60,838 bases of DNA from Deinococcus piscis (GCF_014653275.1 NZ_BNAL01000017.1:1-60838), one strand, 5' to 3'; shown: positions 34,669 to 45,325, counted from the first letter of the stretch. The notes: generated by a model not told the origin, from the letters alone. Numbers and translations are program-made.

Positions 34669-35271
34669 TCACGGCTTCAGCAGGATGTCCAGGTGTTCGC
34701 GGTAAGGGGAGTGCCCATAAGGATTGTGGTCGGGGGTTTTCTCCAACTGGCGAACCAGGGCCGTGCCGCGCTGAAGGGCAAAGGCGTAGCGCCATTTGGT
34801 CTGCTCTGTGCCGGGGCCGTCCAGCAAGGCCAGGCGGCTCATGCTCAGGCGGCGCTCGGCCAGGGCTTCGGCATGGGCGCGGGCCGTCTCCAGCTCGCGG
34901 CGCTGCGCTGGAGTCAGCAGCGTCTCCCAACCCGCTCCGATGGCGGCCCAGTCCTTTGCCGTCACTCTGGCCTGCTTGAGTGGGCTGAGCAGCGTTTGGA
35001 GCTGCGCTCGCTGGGCTGCCGTCCAGTGCAACTTGCCGTCTTCGGTCAGCCCGGACAGCAACTGAATGGTGAGCACTGCTTCCAGCTGTGGCCGCAGCGC
35101 CAGAGAAGGGCCGCGTATGGGCTGAGGGGTGGGCATAGAGTCATTTGCCGCAGGATAGATGTTGGGGCCGGGAGGAGCAGCATTGGGCACAGCTGCTGGC
35201 ATAAGCCGGGTGCTGAAAGTACCTGCGCCGCTCAGGCCGAGCAAGGTAAGGAGCAGCAAGAAGGTGTGCAT
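34669..35271 (-). CDS. Exported helical protein of unknown function
   Basis: A 200-residue protein with a signal peptide (MHTFLLLLTLLGLSGAG). The mature part, after a Pro-rich linker, is predicted helical (AVLTIQLLSGLTEDGKLHWT, AQRAQLQTLLSPLKQARVTA, EALAERRLSMSRLALLDG), a pattern seen in periplasmic CpxP/Spy-like chaperones, but I cannot make that assignment. Convergent with prs. Confidence 0.55.
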   Translation of the reverse strand: MHTFLLLLTLLGLSGAGTFSTRLMPAAVPNAAPPGPNIYPAANDSMPTPQPIRGPSLALRPQLEAVLTIQLLSGLTEDGKLHWTAAQRAQLQTLLSPLKQARVTAKDWAAIGAGWETLLTPAQRRELETARAHAEALAERRLSMSRLALLDGPGTEQTKWRYAFALQRGTALVRQLEKTPDHNPYGHSPYREHLDILLKP

Positions 35272-35402
35272 AGCTCCATCTTAAGGAGCGCCAGGCGGTC
35301 TGGATATAGGTAGCGAGACGAAGCAGAGCAGCTAAGGCAGAGCAAGAGCCCCCGCTGGTAGGGCGGGGGACAGAGCGGCGCTGATTTGAGTGGCTTGGGC
35401 CT

Positions 35403-37433
35403 TTATTGGCTTAGGCGGAGGCTGCGTTGGAAGGGCGTTTCTTCCGGGAAGATGACTGCGCCCTGGTGCGGCAGCAGGTTGTTCGCTACGCGGGGCTTGG
35501 CATTGGATTTTGACAGGCCAGAGAGATTCTGGTACCACTTGTAGCCCTCAACCTCCACGCCGTTGCTGCGTGCCGCATCCAGCACGGAGCGGTAGGCCTG
35601 ATGGCCCAGTTCGGCAGCGCGGTAATAGTTCATGGCGTCATACTCGGCCTGAGCCTGGGCGAAGAGGTTGTCGGCGCTCACGGCTGTGGGGGCCAGCTGG
35701 GCTACTTTGCCAGCCCGGCGCGCAATTTCCAGAATGGCTCCCGTGTTGTTCAAGTAAGCGGCGGTCAGGTAGCGGTATTGGCTGTCCAGATTGAACTGTC
35801 CAAAGGAGAAAGTTAGGTCAATGTAGGACATGACGCTGGCGCTCTGATCACCGCTATTGACGAACAGGAACGGTCCCGAGGCTCCGTAAGACAGGTCTTG
35901 CTCGCTGTCGTAGCCGTCGTGTGGGTGCGACAGGCTGAAGTGGTGCCCAATCTCGTGGACGGTGGTATCGGTCAGCCCGTACAGCCCTGCCAGGCCAGGC
36001 GACGTGAACGAGTAGACAAAGCTCTGGGTGCCGGTTTCACCGTCGTCGTAGGCGATACCCAGCAGGCCCGATTCCGGCTCTACGTCGTCATTGAACAGGT
36101 AGGTCGGCACGATGTATTTGTTGCTGCCAGCAGGCAGGCCCGCGTAGTCGCTGCGCAGGTCACGCAGGTTGTACTGGAACAGCGGCTCTCCGAACAGGTC
36201 AGCGTATTCGGGGGAGCAAATATCTTCGGCCTCAATCACAAAAAAGCAGTTGTAGGCGTCCCGGAGGTTACCTTCCAGCGGAGCGCGGTCCACTGATGTA
36301 CTCAACTTGGCGAACGGCTGCAGTATCTTGACGCGCTCCTGGACCAGCTCAGGCTTGAGCACGTCTTCGACAGCGGCGGCTTCAGCACCCTGGTCCACGT
36401 TCAGCCGCAGTTCAATCTCGTCGGGCAGCTCTGGAGGAGTTAGTTCGGCGCGGTAGATGGGACTGGGTGTAAACAGCAGATTCAGGGCGGTATAGCGCAC
36501 TGTCTTGGCCAAGTCAGGACTCACCTGCCGGGTATTGCCCAGGTTGTTCTTGCGGGTGCCGTATTCCCATACGGGCGGCATGCGCACATCTTCTCTGCCG
36601 TCACCGTCTACGTCGCGGTTCACCACGTCGTAGGCTTTGGTCCAGGGATCAGGGTTGGCCGACAGGTCATAGAACCACACACGCTGCGGCCCTTTGTCTT
36701 TTTGGTAGCCGCCCCCCCAGGCAATCATGCGGCGGCTGGCGCGGTCTCCGAACCTGAAGCCAGTGTCGGTCTCGGCTTCGCTGGTCTTGGTGTATGAGTG
36801 GAACTTGAAGTCGGGCCGGTCATACCAGTTCACCAGGAAGACGGTGTACTCGTCCTTTTTGATGCCCAGGCGGGAGGCGTTGTCGGCCAGCCAGTTTTCG
36901 GTGGAAGGCGCGTCAATTTCCAGATTGCTGGTAATGGGCCGGGTAATCAGGTTGGACGGCGTCTCGCAGTCGTCAACATAGTTTCCATCTTCATCCAGCG
37001 CCTGGCAGTTATAAGCCTTTTGAAAAGTGGTGAGCGGCTTTTCCTGGCCCGTAGCGCTGAGATACTGGAAGAAGTCATTCTCGAAGGCCTGGTCGGCAAA
37101 GACATAGTTGTAGCTGTAATTGAACTTGTTGCCGGTGTATTCGGTGCGTCCATAGGCACTGGGAATACGGGCAATGGTGTCGTAAGTGCTTGGCAGAGTC
37201 GCCCTGAAGTCCTGGAGGTCCACCTGACGGGCGGTCGTCACCTGACCGGGGGCCGATTGCCGGTAGCCCACGAACACCACATTGACCTTGAGGTTGGTTT
37301 CGATCTTGGTGTCTTCACCAGGCTTGATCTGCTTGAGTGAACTGTAGTCGGTGGGGGTAGGGGGCGTCCCACCGCCACAGGCAGAGAGGAGCGAAAGGCT
37401 CAGGGCGGTAAGCAGAAGGGCGCGTTGCTTCAT
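35403..37433 (-). CDS. Metzincin-like zinc metalloprotease lipoprotein
   Basis: A 676-residue lipoprotein with a lipobox LLSACGGG. The active-site helix TVHEIGHHFSLSHPHDGYD (H493) is H-E-x-x-H-x5-H-x-x-D, the zinc motif of metzincins, and SVMSYIDL about 38 residues later provides the Met-turn (M535). The rest (EYTVFLVNWYDRPDFKFHSY, RRMIAWGGGYQKDKGPQRVW) does not match a family I can name. It probably cleaves proteins at the cell surface. The -35 TTGCCA/17 bp/-10 TATGCT promoter (37478-37506) and a strong GGAGGAGAT Shine-Dalgarno mark the start; it is not leaderless. Confidence 0.8.
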   Translation of the reverse strand: MKQRALLLTALSLSLLSACGGGTPPTPTDYSSLKQIKPGEDTKIETNLKVNVVFVGYRQSAPGQVTTARQVDLQDFRATLPSTYDTIARIPSAYGRTEYTGNKFNYSYNYVFADQAFENDFFQYLSATGQEKPLTTFQKAYNCQALDEDGNYVDDCETPSNLITRPITSNLEIDAPSTENWLADNASRLGIKKDEYTVFLVNWYDRPDFKFHSYTKTSEAETDTGFRFGDRASRRMIAWGGGYQKDKGPQRVWFYDLSANPDPWTKAYDVVNRDVDGDGREDVRMPPVWEYGTRKNNLGNTRQVSPDLAKTVRYTALNLLFTPSPIYRAELTPPELPDEIELRLNVDQGAEAAAVEDVLKPELVQERVKILQPFAKLSTSVDRAPLEGNLRDAYNCFFVIEAEDICSPEYADLFGEPLFQYNLRDLRSDYAGLPAGSNKYIVPTYLFNDDVEPESGLLGIAYDDGETGTQSFVYSFTSPGLAGLYGLTDTTVHEIGHHFSLSHPHDGYDSEQDLSYGASGPFLFVNSGDQSASVMSYIDLTFSFGQFNLDSQYRYLTAAYLNNTGAILEIARRAGKVAQLAPTAVSADNLFAQAQAEYDAMNYYRAAELGHQAYRSVLDAARSNGVEVEGYKWYQNLSGLSKSNAKPRVANNLLPHQGAVIFPEETPFQRSLRLSQ

Positions 37434-37477
37434 ATCTCCTCCAATATTTTTGAGAATTTCCCTTGGATTGCCTGCTC

Positions 37478-37506
37478 AGCATACTCCCACATCTGACACA
37501 TGGCAA
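37478..37506 (-). promoter_or_regulatory. Promoter of the metalloprotease gene
   Basis: -35 TTGCCA (37501-37506), 17 bp, -10 TATGCT (37478-37483), about 45 nt upstream of the ATG. Confidence 0.75.
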
Positions 37507-37575
37507 AAATGAGAGGGTGGCCCTTCTTCAGGCTGGCATCTCTGCGCTGTGCAGGTGTGCTCTACAATGCGCAGT

Positions 37576-37884
37576 ATGAGCCGAGTGAGTGCCGGACGCG
37601 CCGAAGAGTGGCAGGACAGTGAGCAGCGAGAGCTGGAGGTGGACGGCCAAAGTGTGGTGGTGGTGCGCTATGAAGGCGAGTTCTATGCCCTGCGAAACCA
37701 GTGCACCCACAAGGACGTGCCGCTGCTGGGCGGCGAAGTATCTGACGGCAAAATCACCTGTGCCAAGCACGGTGGCCGCTTCGAGCTGGCAACGGGCCGG
37801 GCCAGAGCATTGCCCGCTGTCAAGCCAGTCCTGATCTTCAAAACTGCTGTAGAAGACGGGGAAGTATTCGTTGAGAGTCTGTAA
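37576..37884 (+). CDS. Rieske [2Fe-2S] ferredoxin-type protein
   Basis: A 102-residue Rieske domain protein: C43-T-H45 ([13 protein letters not shown]) and C62-x-x-H65 ([14 protein letters not shown]) bind the cluster. Such small soluble Rieske proteins act as electron carriers for dioxygenases or nitrite reductase (NirD). No partner enzyme is adjacent. TACAAT ends 7 nt before the ATG, so the start is at 37576 rather than the longer open frame. A terminator follows at 37944. Confidence 0.88.
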   Translation: MSRVSAGRAEEWQDSEQRELEVDGQSVVVVRYEGEFYALRNQCTHKDVPLLGGEVSDGKITCAKHGGRFELATGRARALPAVKPVLIFKTAVEDGEVFVESL

Positions 37885-37943
37885 GGGGGCACTCCTCTGG
37901 CACTGCCAACCCCAGGGACGACCAACTCTGAGCACTCCACAAA

Positions 37944-37980
37944 AGCGCAGCCGGGAACTCTCCTGGCTGCGCTCTTTGAC
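37944..37980 (+). terminator. Intrinsic terminator after the Rieske gene
   Basis: A 13-bp stem AGCGCAGCCGGGA with TCCTGGCTGCGCT (one G-T), loop ACTC, followed by CTTTG. Confidence 0.7.
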
Positions 37981-38003
37981 GTTTTGGCTCTATCTGAGGT
38001 GGC

Positions 38004-38402
38004 TCAGTCGTCAATTTCCAACTTGCTGGCGGTGATGGTGGTCCCTGAAAGCTGGCCGTCCACTTCAATGTCCTGCCCGGTCCGGTCCGTGCCAAAGAAA
38101 GTGGCGGCGTCAATCGGCTTGCCATTGTCCTCGTAAATGGTCTGGTTGGTCACCACAGCGGTGTAGGTCTGGCCGTCATCTTCAAAGGTAAAGGTCTGCC
38201 CGGCTCCGTTCCAGGTCAGGGCGTTGCCTTCCCAGTCGCCTGCACTGTCGGAGCTGGTGCTTGGCGCGGCAGTGGTGGCAGAAGCAGTGGTTTCAGTGGT
38301 GGTCGTAGTGGTCTTGGTGGCGTCGCCTGCGGTGTTGGCAGGCTCTTGGGGAGCACACGCCATCAGACCAGCGGACAGGAACAACAGAACAATTTTTTTC
38401 AT
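38004..38402 (-). CDS. Small lipoprotein with a Thr-rich linker
   Basis: A 132-residue lipoprotein with a lipobox LMAC. A Thr/Ala/Ser-rich linker of about 35 residues leads to a beta-rich domain (ALTWNGAGQTFTFEDDGQTY, GQDIEVDGQLSGTTITASKL) that looks like a small OB-fold or DUF5666-type domain. Function unknown. CAGACT lies 6 nt before the ATG, an imperfect leaderless match. Confidence 0.55.
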   Translation of the reverse strand: MKKIVLLFLSAGLMACAPQEPANTAGDATKTTTTTTETTASATTAAPSTSSDSAGDWEGNALTWNGAGQTFTFEDDGQTYTAVVTNQTIYEDNGKPIDAATFFGTDRTGQDIEVDGQLSGTTITASKLEIDD

Positions 38403-38563
38403 AACTTGAGTCTGCCGCAGCTTTGGTTGAGCCGCGTGAAGGCCAGCGCTGCTCTCATTGAGGCCCCACTGACCTTCACTTGACCCTTTCTTGGCCCTGG
38501 GTACAAGATGCCGTGGCCTGGGAGGTTGGGTTCCTGGCTCCGTCTCTCAGCCCAGAAAAGTGC

Positions 38564-40240
38564 TCAGCGGGTGGGCCGCAGCACGCGGCCTGTCAGGTCC
38601 CACAGTGCGGCGGGCAGGCCCTGGGTGGCGTAGGGCAGATGCACCCGTTCCAGCCACTGGTGATAGTCGCGGCCCCACGGTCCCAGATTGACGGTAGGGA
38701 ACTTGAGTGGCGTGCCCTGCGGCCTGTCACAGAAGTTGGGCGTAGGCGCGGCCAGCTGACGCTGCAATTCGTCCAGGGTCTCTGAGTCCAGCGGCGCACC
38801 GATAAAGCTCATGTCTGAGATCCCCGCGAAGTAGTGCCGGAGCTCCAGGCCATGCTGCGCGGCCACCGCCTGCGCCGCTGCCAGCAGGCGCTCGCCTGCC
38901 TCGCCGTGACGGCTGAGGTGCGTGTGGGGATAGTGCAGGCTGCCGAAGCCCACCACCGCCAGCGGGCCGCGCCGCTCCGTGCGGTCCAGCAGCCAATGCA
39001 TCACCCGCTGGCTGGCCTGCAAGGGGTTGGTTTCGGCGGCCAGTTCGCTCAGCAGCGCGTCATAATCGCGTGCAGACTGCGGCCCAGCGGCCAGCACTTC
39101 TTCGCGCAGTTCGCCCAGGGTCATGACTTGTGGCTGAGCGTCCGCGAAGGCTTGCCCGGCCTGCTTAGCAAAAGCGCGGTGGCGTTCCAGCACCGCCTGC
39201 ATGGCGGCTTCTGTCTCACGCAGCATCAACTCCAGCACGTCCTGTGGTGTGCGGGCATGGCTCAGCACGTTGTAGGCGCTCCACACCCGCTGCGGCGTGG
39301 TCACGTCATACCCGGCGCGAAAGTCGCGTGCTTCCAGAGCAATGGGGGGCGGGGCAGCCTCACCGTGTGCTGCATCAGCGTGGGCGGGATTCAGTTCCAG
39401 CCGCGCCATCAGTTCGGCACTCATGGAGTGCGCGCTGATGCCCTCAAAGGGAAAGCCCGCGTGCGTGTCGCGGCCCACGAAACACACCACCGGCAGCAGT
39501 TTGCCCACGGTGCCCAGGTAGATGGCCCGCCCCGCTGACCCGTCGCCCTGGTCACTGGTGGCGTCCAGATTGATGCCGGCCACGATCTCCAGGCCCCAGT
39601 GTTCAGCGGCCTGGACCAGCTCGCTGCGGGCGGCGCGTGCTCCCCGCGAGCTGTCTTCCTCATCGGGCGAGAACATGATCAGCAGGTTGCCCTGCCGCAT
39701 CTCTTCTGGCTGGGCCAGCCACGCTTCCAGCACGGCCAATCCGGCGGCCAGGCCCGCTTTCATGTCCAGAGCGCCGCGCCCCGGCAGGAAATCATCACCT
39801 TCCAGGTCGTGCAGCGCTCGCTGCCAGCTGGGGCCGGGCGCTTCGGCGGCGCGTAGAGAGCGCAGCAGCGCGGCCCGCAGGTCTTCTGGGCGGTTGGCAA
39901 GTGGAGCCAGCGGGCCGTAGTTGTGGCTGGTCACCGTGTCAAAGTGTCCGCTGAGCACGGCTGTCTGGCGGCCCTGTCCACGGGCCAGCGCAAACAGATT
40001 TTCTGGGCCACCGGGCCAGGCGGCCTGCCGCCACAGCTGCTGCGGGTGCGCGGCGAAGTAGGGCAGCTGCGCCAGTTCTCCGGCCAGCTTGAGCGCCAGC
40101 GTCTGCTCCCCGGCAGTGCCCCCTTCCGAGGGCCATTCCAGAAGTCGTTCCAGCCAGAAGCGGGCACGCGGGGCCCAGTCATGTGTAGGGTCTGCCGAGG
40201 GTCCGCCCGCCGCAGAGACATCAGATGGAGTGAGGGTCAC
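38564..40240 (-). CDS. M20 family metallopeptidase, RocB-like
   Basis: A 558-residue zinc hydrolase. Metal-binding segments LSGHFDTVTSHNYGPL, GRGALDMKAGLAAGL and MFSPDEEDSSRGAR, with the large insert and NLGPWGRDYHQWLERVHLPY near the C-terminus, match RocB, an M20 peptidase of the arginine utilisation group, whose exact reaction is not established. Start GTG at 40240; CACAAT lies 6 nt upstream, an imperfect leaderless box. The upstream region contains paired dyad elements (40268-40349). No other arg catabolic gene is adjacent, but speA is 7 kb away. Confidence 0.82.
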   Translation of the reverse strand: MTLTPSDVSAAGGPSADPTHDWAPRARFWLERLLEWPSEGGTAGEQTLALKLAGELAQLPYFAAHPQQLWRQAAWPGGPENLFALARGQGRQTAVLSGHFDTVTSHNYGPLAPLANRPEDLRAALLRSLRAAEAPGPSWQRALHDLEGDDFLPGRGALDMKAGLAAGLAVLEAWLAQPEEMRQGNLLIMFSPDEEDSSRGARAARSELVQAAEHWGLEIVAGINLDATSDQGDGSAGRAIYLGTVGKLLPVVCFVGRDTHAGFPFEGISAHSMSAELMARLELNPAHADAAHGEAAPPPIALEARDFRAGYDVTTPQRVWSAYNVLSHARTPQDVLELMLRETEAAMQAVLERHRAFAKQAGQAFADAQPQVMTLGELREEVLAAGPQSARDYDALLSELAAETNPLQASQRVMHWLLDRTERRGPLAVVGFGSLHYPHTHLSRHGEAGERLLAAAQAVAAQHGLELRHYFAGISDMSFIGAPLDSETLDELQRQLAAPTPNFCDRPQGTPLKFPTVNLGPWGRDYHQWLERVHLPYATQGLPAALWDLTGRVLRPTR

Positions 40241-40267
40241 CTGCTCATTGTGTCATTTTTGGCTTCG

Positions 40268-40349
40268 TATGTGCATAACATGCCCAGCAAGCTGAATATC
40301 AGCCGTTGCCAGAGTGAGTTATGCACCCCAGTGGCGACTGATATTCAGC
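40268..40349. promoter_or_regulatory. Paired dyad elements upstream of the RocB-like gene
   Basis: Two copies of a palindrome CTGA-N3-TCAG (GCTGAATATCAGC from 40291; CTGATATTCAG from 40338), with centres 47 bp apart. Each is preceded by another element, GTGCATAAC (40271-40279) and its exact complement GTTATGCAC (40318-40326), also 47 bp apart. They look like tandem operators for a dimeric regulator. Confidence 0.55.
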
Positions 40350-40388
40350 CCGTGTCATGACAGCGGTTGCCCTTCTGGCCGCGGACGC

Positions 40389-42029
40389 CTAGCTTTCGGC
40401 GCGCAGCAAGAACCGCTGCACTTTGCCACTGGGCGTTTTGGGGAGCACATCCATAAAGACAATTTCGCGGGGGTACGCATGGGCCGCCAGCTTGGTCTTG
40501 ACGAAAGAACTCAGCTCGTCTTTGAGGGTATCGGTGGCCTCCACACCGGGACGCAGCACCACATACGCCTTGACCACTTCGCCGCGCAGTTCGTCGGGCT
40601 TGCCGATCACGGCGGCTTCGGCCACGTCGGCGTGGGCCACCAGCGCACTCTCGACCTCGAACGGGCCGATACGGTAGCCCGCGCTGAGAATGATGTCGTC
40701 CGAGCGCCCCGAGAAGAAGAAGTACCTGTCCTCATCAGCCACCACCGTGTCGCCCGCGCGGTAATAACGGCCATCGTCGGTCAGGCGCTCGCGGGTCCGG
40801 TCCGGGGCCTGGTAGTACTCGGAGTAAAACAGCAGCGGCGAACGCTCACGGTCAAAGCCCAACTGGCCTTCGGTGCCGGGGGGGACTTCCTGGTCATTCT
40901 CGTCCAGCACCACAGGCGCAAAGCCGGGCATGGCCTGACCCATCGAGCCGGGCTTGACGGGGCGCTTGAGGTCAGGGTGGTGGTGATTCACGACGGCCAT
41001 GCCCATCTCGGTCTGGCCGAAGTGGTCGAACAGCTCCACGCCCAGGAAGTCCTGCGCCCACGAGAACAGTTCCGGGTTTAGCGGCTCGCCTGCGCTGGAG
41101 GCGATGCGCAGAGGCAGGCCCTGCGGGCGCGGCAGCCCCGAAGACCGAATGACCCGGTAAGCGGTGGGAGCCGCCGCGAAGTTGGTCACGCCGTAGCGGC
41201 GCATCACATCCAGCGCCTTTTCGGGGTTGAAGGCCGCGCGGTAAAACAGCAGTGTCTTGCCCAGCGCCAGTGGCCCCAGGATGCCGTAATACATGCCGTA
41301 GGCCCAGCCGGGGTCGGCCATGTTCCAGAACACGTCTTCGTCGCGGACATCCAGCGCCCAGCGCATATACGCCTCGAAGGAAGCCAGCGCGCGCACCGGG
41401 ACCGGCACGCCTTTGGGTTGCCCGGTGGTGCCGGAGGTGTACAGCAGTACCATCAGGTCGTCGCCACTGACCGTCATATTGCTCGACAGCGGCTCATGGG
41501 CGACCAGACTGGCATAAAAGCCGTGGTCGGGCCCTAATTCATCCTCGTCGTTGTCGCTCTCTACCCGGATCACATGAATCCCGCTGATGCCGGCCAGCTT
41601 GGGGTCGTTGGCGGCGTCGGTAATCACGATGCGGGCCTGCGCGTCTTCGACCCGGACCTTGACCGCGTCGGGGCCAAAAGCAGTAAACAGCGGCACATAC
41701 ACCGCTCCCAGCCGGAAGATGCCCAGGGCCGCAATCAGGAGGGCTGGGCGCTTGGGCAGCAGTACGGCCACCCGGTCCCCCTTCTGCACGCCCAACGAGC
41801 GGAGCGCGGCGGCAAAGCGGCGGGATTTTTCCTCCAGCGCAGCGTAGCTCAGGCTCTCTTGGTAGCCGAAGCCGTTCTCGTAGTTCAGCGCCAGCTTGCC
41901 TGGTTCCGTGGCCCAGCGGTCACACAGCAGCGCGGCGACATCCACCTCATGGCCGCCGTACTGGGCCAGCCAGTCCTGCACCTGCTGCTCAAAGTCGGTT
42001 CCTGCTTGGGGTTGCGGTGATGTGGTCAT
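40389..42029 (-). CDS. Acyl-CoA synthetase (AMP-forming, acetyl/medium-chain type)
   Basis: A 546-residue adenylate-forming enzyme. Core motifs: MVLLYTSGTTGQPKGVPVP, ELFDHFGQTEMGMAVVN, YYRAGDTVVADEDRYFFF, GRSDDIILSAGYRIGPFEVE and the catalytic Lys in PKTPSGKVQRFLL. It resembles medium-chain acyl-CoA or propionyl/acetyl-CoA synthetases, with an unusual absence of the long N-terminal Acs extension. The acid used cannot be decided. AAGAAGGAGAACC precedes the ATG, so it has a conventional leader. It is upstream of the RocB-like gene in the same orientation, with 148 bases between them. Confidence 0.88.
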   Translation of the reverse strand: MTTSPQPQAGTDFEQQVQDWLAQYGGHEVDVAALLCDRWATEPGKLALNYENGFGYQESLSYAALEEKSRRFAAALRSLGVQKGDRVAVLLPKRPALLIAALGIFRLGAVYVPLFTAFGPDAVKVRVEDAQARIVITDAANDPKLAGISGIHVIRVESDNDEDELGPDHGFYASLVAHEPLSSNMTVSGDDLMVLLYTSGTTGQPKGVPVPVRALASFEAYMRWALDVRDEDVFWNMADPGWAYGMYYGILGPLALGKTLLFYRAAFNPEKALDVMRRYGVTNFAAAPTAYRVIRSSGLPRPQGLPLRIASSAGEPLNPELFSWAQDFLGVELFDHFGQTEMGMAVVNHHHPDLKRPVKPGSMGQAMPGFAPVVLDENDQEVPPGTEGQLGFDRERSPLLFYSEYYQAPDRTRERLTDDGRYYRAGDTVVADEDRYFFFSGRSDDIILSAGYRIGPFEVESALVAHADVAEAAVIGKPDELRGEVVKAYVVLRPGVEATDTLKDELSSFVKTKLAAHAYPREIVFMDVLPKTPSGKVQRFLLRAES

Positions 42030-42329
42030 GGTTCTCCTTCTTCGGCTTGCCGCATGCCCAGAGTGCAGAGAGTCGGTCCAGCCCGGCGACCTGCTGCCCT
42101 GCGAACACTGGACTTCCAGGCTTACACGCTGAATAGATATGCGGGCGCTTGCCTGACAGCTGTTGCCCCGTCACACAGGCGTGCTTTACATTTTGACGAC
42201 ACAGCCAGGATAGGCCACACCGCGTAGCGGCTGCAAGTGTCACTGGAAAGCGAACAGCAGAGCAAAGCCGCCCGAAAAACTGCATAAAAAAAGCCCCAGC
42301 AGGAGCTGGGGCCGGTGCAGGCTCAGTGT
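42030..42329. other. Intergenic region between dnaJ and the acyl-CoA synthetase gene
   Basis: 300 bases on the minus-strand 5' side of the synthetase gene. It holds the dnaJ terminator (42284-42312) and an AT-rich section (42120-42200) that should contain the promoter, but no clear -35/-10 pair. Confidence 0.5.
42284..42312 (-). terminator. Intrinsic terminator of dnaJ
   Basis: GCCCCAGC and GCTGGGGC form a perfect 8-bp stem with a 4-nt loop, followed on the minus strand by TTTTTTTAT. Confidence 0.9.
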
Positions 42330-43469
42330 TCAGTCGCGCCCGAACAGTTTGCCAATTCGCCCGAAGAATCCTTCGCCGCTCTTGTGCGGCACGTCGTCAC
42401 CGACAGCGGCAGCATAAGCTTCCAGAGCTGCGCGGGCTTCGGGGCTCAGCTGTCCTGGGCGTGGCACCACGATGTCGTATTCGACCACCAGGTCGCCCGT
42501 GCCTGAGCCTTGAAGCCGGGGCATTCCCGCGCCCTTGATGCGGTAGGTGTCCCCGTGCTGCGTGCCGGGCTTGACCTCAACCCGCTGGGTGCCGTCCAGA
42601 GTGGGCACCTCAATGTCGTGGCCCAGCACGGCGTGGGCGTAGCCGATGGGCGCGGTGTAGACCAGATGCTCGTCCTCGCGCTTGAGGTACTCGTGCGGTT
42701 CCATCTCGATGTGCACATACAGGTCACCGTTGCCGCCCGGCCCCTCATGCCCCTTGCCCGACACCCGGATGCGGTAGCCCTCGTCAATGCCTTTGGGCAG
42801 TTTGACGGTGACTTCTTCGTCCTTGAGGGTGTGCCCGCGCCCATGACAGATGGTGCAGGGGTCCACAATCTTCTTGCCTTCGCCCCGGCAGTCGGGGCAA
42901 ACCTGCTGGGTTTCGACCACGCCAAAGATGGTGCGGGCCTGCCCGCGCACTGCGCCGCGCCCCTGGCAGGTGGGGCAGGTGACTGGGGGTTTGCCGCCAG
43001 GCTCGGTGCGGGTGCCGTGGCAGTGTTCGCACTCGCTGAGGCGGGCCACATTGACCTGCACGTCGTCGCCAGCGCGGGCCTGGTGCAGCGTAATGCGGGC
43101 CTCGGCCTCGATATCTTCACCGCGTGGGGGGCCGCGCCGGGCACCCATCCCGCCCGCCATGCCGCCGAACAGCTGCTCGAACAGGTCCATCGGGTCAAAG
43201 CCTGCGCCGCCCATGCCCCCCATGCCGCCGAACGGGTCGCCGCCAGGAAAGCCGCTCGCAGAGGGGCCAGAGCCGAAGCGGTCGTAGTGGGCACGCTTTT
43301 CATCGTCGCTCAGCACCGCGTAGGCTTCGCTGATTTGGGCGAATTTCTCGCTCGCGCCTTCTTCCTTGTTGCGGTCCGGGTGGTACTTCAGTGCCAGCTT
43401 GCGGTAAGCACTCTTGATTTCACTGGCGCTGGCGTCCCGCGCCACGCCGAGTAATTCGTAATAGTCCAT
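42330..43469 (-). CDS. dnaJ: Molecular chaperone DnaJ
   Basis: A 379-residue Hsp40. J-domain [20 protein letters not shown] to residue about 70 with the HPD motif ([12 protein letters not shown]), a Gly/Phe region ([20 protein letters not shown]), four zinc-binding repeats ([32 protein letters not shown]) and the C-terminal substrate domains. It stimulates DnaK ATPase. ATG 43469 follows GAAGGAGTCT. The frame is open upstream. grpE and dnaK are not adjacent here. Confidence 0.97.
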   Translation of the reverse strand: MDYYELLGVARDASASEIKSAYRKLALKYHPDRNKEEGASEKFAQISEAYAVLSDDEKRAHYDRFGSGPSASGFPGGDPFGGMGGMGGAGFDPMDLFEQLFGGMAGGMGARRGPPRGEDIEAEARITLHQARAGDDVQVNVARLSECEHCHGTRTEPGGKPPVTCPTCQGRGAVRGQARTIFGVVETQQVCPDCRGEGKKIVDPCTICHGRGHTLKDEEVTVKLPKGIDEGYRIRVSGKGHEGPGGNGDLYVHIEMEPHEYLKREDEHLVYTAPIGYAHAVLGHDIEVPTLDGTQRVEVKPGTQHGDTYRIKGAGMPRLQGSGTGDLVVEYDIVVPRPGQLSPEARAALEAYAAAVGDDVPHKSGEGFFGRIGKLFGRD

Positions 43470-43630
43470 AGACTCCTTCTCGCGGCGGCTGCGCCGCTTG
43501 GTGGAATACAGTGGCCTGCACGCCACATACTGGGAAGTAGGTTAACACAACCGCACTCAAGTAATGTGCCGCCATGAGTGCCAGGCAGCCCGCGCTCATC
43601 CTCCTCTATGGACCAACGTTGGGAAGCTGC

Positions 43631-44758
<1,128 letters not shown>

Positions 44759-44790
44759 CTAGGCCGTGTGCAGCGTGAAAGCGCCCCTTA

Positions 44791-44829
44791 TCAGGGCCAC
44801 CAGCAACGCACGGTAAGGGAAGCGGTCAT
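44791..44829 (-). CDS. Tryptophan leader peptide (MTASLTVRCWWP)
   Basis: A 12-codon frame ending in adjacent stops TGA TAA. Codons 10 and 11 are both TGG (44802-44797). TATCCT (44837-44842) ends 7 nt before its ATG, so the peptide is probably translated from the very 5' end of a leaderless transcript. It precedes the terminator at 44717-44751 and trpS. Stalling at the paired Trp codons would leave GGGGCGC free to disrupt the terminator. A peptide this short is expected to act only in cis. Confidence 0.85.
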   Translation of the reverse strand: MTASLTVRCWWP

Positions 44830-44836
44830 GGGGGAG

Positions 44837-44842
44837 AGGATA
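44837..44842 (-). promoter_or_regulatory. -10 box (TATCCT) of the trp leader/trpS transcript
   Basis: Followed by 7 nt and the ATG of the leader peptide. The -35 region (about 44860-44865, CTGCCC) is weak. Confidence 0.65.
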
Positions 44843-44941
44843 GCAGAATTGCCGTGCGCGGGCAGGGCCGAGAGCAGAAGGGAGAGAAGGGAGAGGCCCG
44901 CACTTCTTGAAAGGGCTGCGACTGAAAAGAGGTGTTGCCAC

Positions 44942-45321
44942 TTACAGCCGCAGCGGTTCCAACGCCCACACCGCGCCGCTCGGTAGGCGGTAGCCCCAGC
45001 GCCAGCTTTCGCCGTCCTGCCAGGCTTCACCCACCGCCAGCTTGAGGGCATCCACCCGCGCGGCCAGCTCCAGCCTTTGCCAGTGGCCCCAGTCGCGCAG
45101 CAGGTCATCTTGTACGGTGCTCAGGACTTGATAAAGGACGTTTTCTATATCTGCTGTGTCCGGCCTTGACCCCAGCAGCTCGGCCACCATCAGTCCTGAT
45201 ACCAGCTGACCTTCGGCGTACACATACAGAATACCGCCCTCCGCCTGGCAGGTCACTCCCAGCCAGAAAGCACTCAGGCGGGGTGCGAGCAGATCCATCA
45301 GACGTGCGGTGTCTCCAGTGT

Positions 45322-45325
<4 letters not shown>
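44942..45325 (-). CDS. Protein of unknown function
   Basis: A 127-residue soluble protein, GTG start overlapping the stop of tdh (GTGA), so translationally coupled. It has about six strands and helices ([60 protein letters not shown]) and no recognised motif. Its role may relate to threonine catabolism through the operon. Confidence 0.5.
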
